64,000 nucleotides of DNA from Spirochaetales bacterium (GTDB taxonomy: Bacteria > Spirochaetota > Spirochaetia > UBA9216), in contig JAEKNX010000018.1 of assembly GCA_016839055.1 (NCBI GenBank), positions 1 through 64,000 on the forward strand, read 5' to 3'. Both the position numbers and the translations under genes were made by a program. This document shows, in pieces, positions 60,295-64,000 of this stretch. The notes under the pieces are model-generated. The model searched no databases. It was not told the origin of the DNA and saw nothing but the letters and a program-made list of their open reading frames with translations. Numbering within the stretch: the stretch's first letter is position 1; each line of letters begins with the position of its first letter.

Positions 60295-61935
60295 ATGAAA
60301 AAACTGCTGATTGCGGCACTCGTGCTTCTGATCTGTTTTTCCGGCCTCGTATTTGCCGGTGGAGATCAGGAAGAGCCAGCCGTAAAGGAAAAAGCCCAGG
60401 AAAAAGCCCAGGAAAAAGTAACGCCTGCTGCCGACGACAAAAATGGCGGCGTTCTGGTTTTCGCCCGAGGTGGTGATTCGGTAGGTTTGGATCCAGGAAG
60501 AGAAACCGATGGGGAATCCTTCTATGGATGTACCCAGGTCTTCGACAATATTGTTGAGTTCAAGCCTGGAACAACTGAAATCCAGCCGGCCCTGGCGGAA
60601 AGTTGGGATACATCATCTGATGGTCTTGAATTCACCTTTCATCTGAGAAAGGGTGTTAAATTCCATGACGGCACTGTTTTCAATGCTGATGCTGTAGTCT
60701 TTTCACTAGGCCGGCAGCTCTGGGAAGATCATCCTTACTATAATCATGGTCCCTGGAAATACTGGGGCGGCATGGACATGAGTAATATCGTAAAAGATAT
60801 TATAGCTGTTGACAATTACACAGTAAAGTTCGTTCTACATAAACGTGAAGCTCCTTTTATTGCAAACCTTGCTATGGATTTTGCAGGAATAGTATCTCCG
60901 ACCGCGGTTAAAAAATATGGAACTGATTTCCCTAATAATCCGGTAGGAACAGGACCTTTCAAGTTCGTTTCCTGGAAGAAGGAAGATTCAATAGTCTTTG
61001 AGAAGAATAAAGATTACTGGCGCCGCCCGGCCTACCTCGATCGGGTGATTCTCAAAGTAATACCCGATGCAACCGCGCGCTACCTTGCTCTTCAGAAGGG
61101 AGAGGTTGATATTATAGATTTCCCGTCACCCGAGGATCTCGAAGAGATGAAGGCTGATCCAGATATTAAGGTTATTCAGCAGGCAGGACTCAACGTAGGT
61201 TATCTGGCGTTTAACATGGACAGAAAACCCTTCGGCGATAAGCGAGTCCGACAGGCTCTCAACTATGCAATAAACAAGGACGAGATAATCGCAGGTGTAT
61301 ACGGCTCGGCCGGAACAAAAGCGAAGAATCCTCTTCCCCCGACGATGTGGTCCTATAATAACGATATCGTAGATTATAAATATGATCCGGCGATGGCAAA
61401 AAAGCTTCTCTCTGAGGCAGGATATCCGGACGGATTCTCAACAACCCTCTGGGCAATGCCTGTTTCAAGACCCTACAACCCGAACGGAAGAAAGGTTGCC
61501 GAGATAATGCAGGCTCAGTTTAAGAAAGTAGGCGTACTAACCGAGATTGTCTCCTATGACTGGGGAACCTACCTCGAGAAGACCGACCATGGTGAACATG
61601 ACATGGCTCTCCTCGGATGGACAGGTGATAATGGTGATCCCGACAACTTCCTCTTCGTTCTCCTGTCAGCGGCGGCTGCCGAAATTCCGGCACAGAACAT
61701 CTCTTTCTGGAGAGACAAGAAATTTAACGATCTTATTATCGAGGCAAAAGAGACGATGGATGTCGCCAAGAGAACTGAGCTGTATAAAAAAGCCCAGGTT
61801 ATCTTCAAGGAAGAAGCACCCTGGCTTCCGATAGCACATTCTGTTGTTTCAGAACCAATGATGAATTACGTAATGGATTTCAAGCTTTCCCCCGTGGGTA
61901 AGCGCCAGTTCTACGACGTATGGCTTGATAATTAG
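60295..61935 (+). CDS. Peptide-type ABC transporter binding protein (DppA/OppA family)
   Basis: 546 residues. The signal ends in LVFAGGDQEEP, then a Lys/Glu/Ala linker with a KAQE repeat. The SBP_bac_5 family core follows: ETDGESFYGCTQVFDNIVEFKPGTTEIQPALAESW, FHLRKGVKFHDGTVFNADAVVFS, VGTGPFKFVSWKKEDSIVFEKNKDYW, KRVRQALNYAINKDEII. It binds di- or oligopeptides, or nickel or other small solutes. Heads the transporter operon. Confidence 0.92.
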   Translation: MKKLLIAALVLLICFSGLVFAGGDQEEPAVKEKAQEKAQEKVTPAADDKNGGVLVFARGGDSVGLDPGRETDGESFYGCTQVFDNIVEFKPGTTEIQPALAESWDTSSDGLEFTFHLRKGVKFHDGTVFNADAVVFSLGRQLWEDHPYYNHGPWKYWGGMDMSNIVKDIIAVDNYTVKFVLHKREAPFIANLAMDFAGIVSPTAVKKYGTDFPNNPVGTGPFKFVSWKKEDSIVFEKNKDYWRRPAYLDRVILKVIPDATARYLALQKGEVDIIDFPSPEDLEEMKADPDIKVIQQAGLNVGYLAFNMDRKPFGDKRVRQALNYAINKDEIIAGVYGSAGTKAKNPLPPTMWSYNNDIVDYKYDPAMAKKLLSEAGYPDGFSTTLWAMPVSRPYNPNGRKVAEIMQAQFKKVGVLTEIVSYDWGTYLEKTDHGEHDMALLGWTGDNGDPDNFLFVLLSAAAAEIPAQNISFWRDKKFNDLIIEAKETMDVAKRTELYKKAQVIFKEEAPWLPIAHSVVSEPMMNYVMDFKLSPVGKRQFYDVWLDN

Positions 61936-61956
61936 TTAATAAATTTTTTATAAACT

Positions 61957-61974
61957 GGGCGGCTTAGGCCGCCC
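61957..61974 (+). terminator. Hairpin with T-rich tail between binding protein and permease
   Basis: GGGCGGC-TTAG-GCCGCCC followed by TGCTATTTTTATT, 22 bp after the binding-protein stop. It is probably a partial terminator that makes binding protein more abundant than the permeases. Confidence 0.65.
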
Positions 61975-62000
61975 TGCTATTTTTATTAAAAGAGAGTACT

Positions 62001-63017
62001 ATGGTACGATTTTTAATCAAGAGACTTTCACTTCTTATACCGACCTTATTAGGTGTTGTCACCCTCGTATTTTTTATGATTGCCCTGTCTCCGGGTGATC
62101 CCGCAAGGGTCATGCTTGGAGAGAGGGCAAACAAACAGCAGCTGGAAACGCTCCGGGCCGAACTAGGACTCGATCAGCCGCTTGGAACCCAGTACGGGCT
62201 TTATCTAAAGAGAATGGTTAGATTCGATTTTGGAAAATCAATAAAGACAGGCCGTCCGGTTATGGAGGAAATCAGTAATCTCTACCCTGCTACAATTGAA
62301 CTGGCCTTTTTTGCTATGATCTTCGCGGCCACGATAGGCATCATCATAGGAGTACTGTCGGCAACCAGGAAAAATACCTGGATTGATTTCACATCAATGG
62401 TTGGCGCTCTCTTCGGTGTGTCAATGCCGGTCTTCTGGCTGGCTCTCGTGCTTATAATGATTTTTTCAGTCGGACTCGATCTGCTGCCGACGGGCAGCCG
62501 GATGAATGTCCGCTATTATTTTGAATCCATCACTAATTTCTATGTCATAGATGCAATCATCCTTCTCATACGGGAAGGTGATCCCAAATACCTCAGCTCG
62601 GCTGTAAAGCACCTGATACTCCCCTCTGTTGCTCTTGGAACCATTCCACTTGCGATTATTGCCAGGGTTACAAGGAGCAGCATGCTGGAAGTGCTTACAC
62701 AGGACTACATAAAGACCGCGCGTTCTGCGGGGATAAAGGAGAGCAGGGTTGTCTACCGCTATGCGCTGAAGAACGCCCTACTGCCGGTTATAACGATTAT
62801 CGGACTCCAGTTCGGCCTGCTCCTGTCGGGCGCCATCCTCACCGAGACAATCTTCGCCTGGCCGGGGCTGGGAAAGTGGCTCTATCATGCCATTGAGGCC
62901 CGGGACTATCCCGCGGTTCAGGGCGGAGTTATTATCATCTCCACGACCTTTGTTCTTATTAACCTGGTAGTGGATATTCTATACACCCTCGTAAATCCTA
63001 AGATTAGGTTGCAGTAG
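62001..63017 (+). CDS. Peptide-type ABC transporter permease 1 (DppB-like)
   Basis: 338 residues with six membrane helices. The start FLIKRLSLLIPTLLGVVTLVFFMI and SPGDPARVMLG are typical of the DppB/OppB class; the EAA loop is DYIKTARSAGIKESRVVYRYALKNALLPVI (near 235-265). The central loop (about 165-200) is longer than in E. coli DppB. The next gene starts 2 bp after its stop. Confidence 0.92.
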   Translation: MVRFLIKRLSLLIPTLLGVVTLVFFMIALSPGDPARVMLGERANKQQLETLRAELGLDQPLGTQYGLYLKRMVRFDFGKSIKTGRPVMEEISNLYPATIELAFFAMIFAATIGIIIGVLSATRKNTWIDFTSMVGALFGVSMPVFWLALVLIMIFSVGLDLLPTGSRMNVRYYFESITNFYVIDAIILLIREGDPKYLSSAVKHLILPSVALGTIPLAIIARVTRSSMLEVLTQDYIKTARSAGIKESRVVYRYALKNALLPVITIIGLQFGLLLSGAILTETIFAWPGLGKWLYHAIEARDYPAVQGGVIIISTTFVLINLVVDILYTLVNPKIRLQ

Positions 63018-63019
63018 GT

Positions 63020-63919
63020 ATGGCTATGAGTGAACAATTATTAGATACAGAAAGCATAGAACCTATTGAAAAAGAACCCGGACGTTTCAGGGAGGCGCTG
63101 CATCAGCTTAAAAAAAATAAGGGAGCTATAGCCGGACTTATTATTATAGCAATATTTTTATTTATAGCCGTTTTCGCTCCAGTTATTGCTCCTCATGATC
63201 CTTTGTCCCAGAATATTGAGCTTCGAAAGTCAGCCCCTTTCACGGAAGGCTTCCTCCTGGGATCAGATGATCTGGGGCGTGACCTGCTCAGCCGGATAAT
63301 CTACGGCGGACGGATATCTATGATAATCGGAGTTGTCAGTGTCGGCATTGCCCTTGTTTTCGGGATACTCATTGGAGTTATCTCCGGTTATTACGGCGGA
63401 TGGCTCGATAAGATCATAATGAGGCTGATTGACATCATGCTGGCCTTCCCCTATGTACTTCTGACCATTGTAATAGTAGCCATGCTCGGACCATCGCTGA
63501 CGAACGCGATGATAGCAATTGGTATCAGCCAGATTCCTCGCTACGTGAGGATGGTCAGGGCAAGTGTTCTGGCGGAAAAAGAAGCCGATTATGTCGTGGC
63601 TGAGAGATCTCTTGGAGCCTCGAATTTCGAACTGATGTTTAGATCAATTCTTCCAAACTGCCTGGCGCCCATCTCTGTCCAGGCGTCTCTCGGCGTAGGA
63701 GAGGCCATCCTCAGCTCAGCCGCCCTGTCCTTTCTTGGACTAGGCGCCCAGCCGCCTACGCCCGAATGGGGACTTATGATAGCCAGCTCAAGAGAGTTTA
63801 TAACCAGCGCCTGGTGGATAGTCACCTTTCCGGGAATCGCTACCCTTCTTGCCGTCCTCGGTTTCAACCTCTTCGGTGACGGACTGCGGGACATGCTCGA
63901 TCCGAAACTCAGAGACTAG
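63020..63919 (+). CDS. Peptide-type ABC transporter permease 2 (DppC-like)
   Basis: 299 residues. A cytoplasmic N-terminus and a first helix (GAIAGLIIIAIFLFIAVFAPVIAPHDP) precede LLGSDDLGRDLLSRIIYGGRIS and the EAA loop DYVVAERSLGASNFELMFRSILPN. It pairs with the DppB-like permease. An ATPase gene begins 8 bp later. Confidence 0.93.
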   Translation: MAMSEQLLDTESIEPIEKEPGRFREALHQLKKNKGAIAGLIIIAIFLFIAVFAPVIAPHDPLSQNIELRKSAPFTEGFLLGSDDLGRDLLSRIIYGGRISMIIGVVSVGIALVFGILIGVISGYYGGWLDKIIMRLIDIMLAFPYVLLTIVIVAMLGPSLTNAMIAIGISQIPRYVRMVRASVLAEKEADYVVAERSLGASNFELMFRSILPNCLAPISVQASLGVGEAILSSAALSFLGLGAQPPTPEWGLMIASSREFITSAWWIVTFPGIATLLAVLGFNLFGDGLRDMLDPKLRD

Positions 63920-63927
63920 GAGGAAAT

Positions 63928-64000
63928 ATGACTGAAGAATTGAAAAACAACAATGAAATCCTCCTGTCTATCCGGGGGCTGGAAGTAAACTTCCACACTT
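63928..64000 (+). CDS. Peptide-type ABC transporter ATPase, start only
   Basis: ATG 63928 with AGGAGG upstream begins MTEELKNNNEILLSIRGLEV, then NFHT and the window ends. LLSIRGLEVNFHT is the usual opening of DppD/OppD ATPases (as in LLEVKNLKVSFHT). The P-loop lies outside. Confidence 0.8.
   Translation, partial: MTEELKNNNEILLSIRGLEVNFHT

Noticed and set aside
1-64000. tRNA, rRNA, insertion sequence or prophage genes
   Set aside because: Intergenic gaps were read for T-loop-like sequences and for terminal inverted repeats or transposase motifs; none was convincing. A covariance-model scan was not possible here.

Overview
The window reads as a chromosome segment of a free-living, Gram-negative-type spirochaete (order Spirochaetales, probably Spirochaetaceae; genus not decided). 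Three things point there. The order tamB-bamA-skp-mutS resembles what I recall from Treponema. Solute-binding proteins carry the cysteine-free export signal ending in FAGGQQE / FAGGDQE that is common in this group. A double membrane is implied by BamA, TamB, Skp, TolC and RND proteins. I see no rRNA, tRNA, CRISPR array, insertion sequence or prophage.

1-14260 is a long minus-strand block for envelope assembly and translation: tamB, bamA, skp, mutS, comF, rimP, nusA and the repeat-rich 5' part of infB, which runs off the left edge. A near-consensus promoter followed by a terminator-like hairpin precedes rimP. 14261-15491 holds tmk and a secreted protein of unknown function. 15495-23734 is a tripartite efflux locus: RND pump and adaptor on minus, then a divergent TetR gene, an unusual modular lipoprotein and a TolC-like channel on plus. 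An identical 17-bp operator-like sequence lies at both structural promoters. I regard this as the best candidate for an undescribed system.

24003-31405 carries single housekeeping and signalling genes: HD-GYP phosphodiesterase, a PTS-IIA/CBS protein paired with an ion or anion transporter, a flavoprotein, a HAD phosphatase, fructokinase and RbgA. 31521-36433 mixes intact accessory genes (nitroreductase, membrane LuxR regulator, DUF885 lipoprotein, secreted isochorismatase-like hydrolase) with three decaying genes: a histidine kinase, a small Lys-rich ORF and the 5' end of a metY-like gene. 36434-40783 has a DUF2721 protein, a glycosyltransferase/acyltransferase pair, tpx and an MFS transporter.

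40874-52847 is a sugar or polyol catabolic locus: binding protein, ribose-type ABC transporter, two tandem FGGY kinases (one with Asp to Asn in its first phosphate motif), a small unknown protein, an aldo/keto reductase and a zinc dehydrogenase, all in one minus-strand operon. A sigma-54 promoter (49938-49954), palindromic upstream sites (50026-50065), a sigma-54 activator gene and a divergent deoC-type aldolase form a self-contained control unit. 53588-59360 has the class II ribonucleotide reductase nrdJ facing an mrfA-mrfB (yprA-yprB) repair pair. 59482-64000 has a small secreted protein and the start of an oligopeptide-type ABC operon that runs off the right edge.
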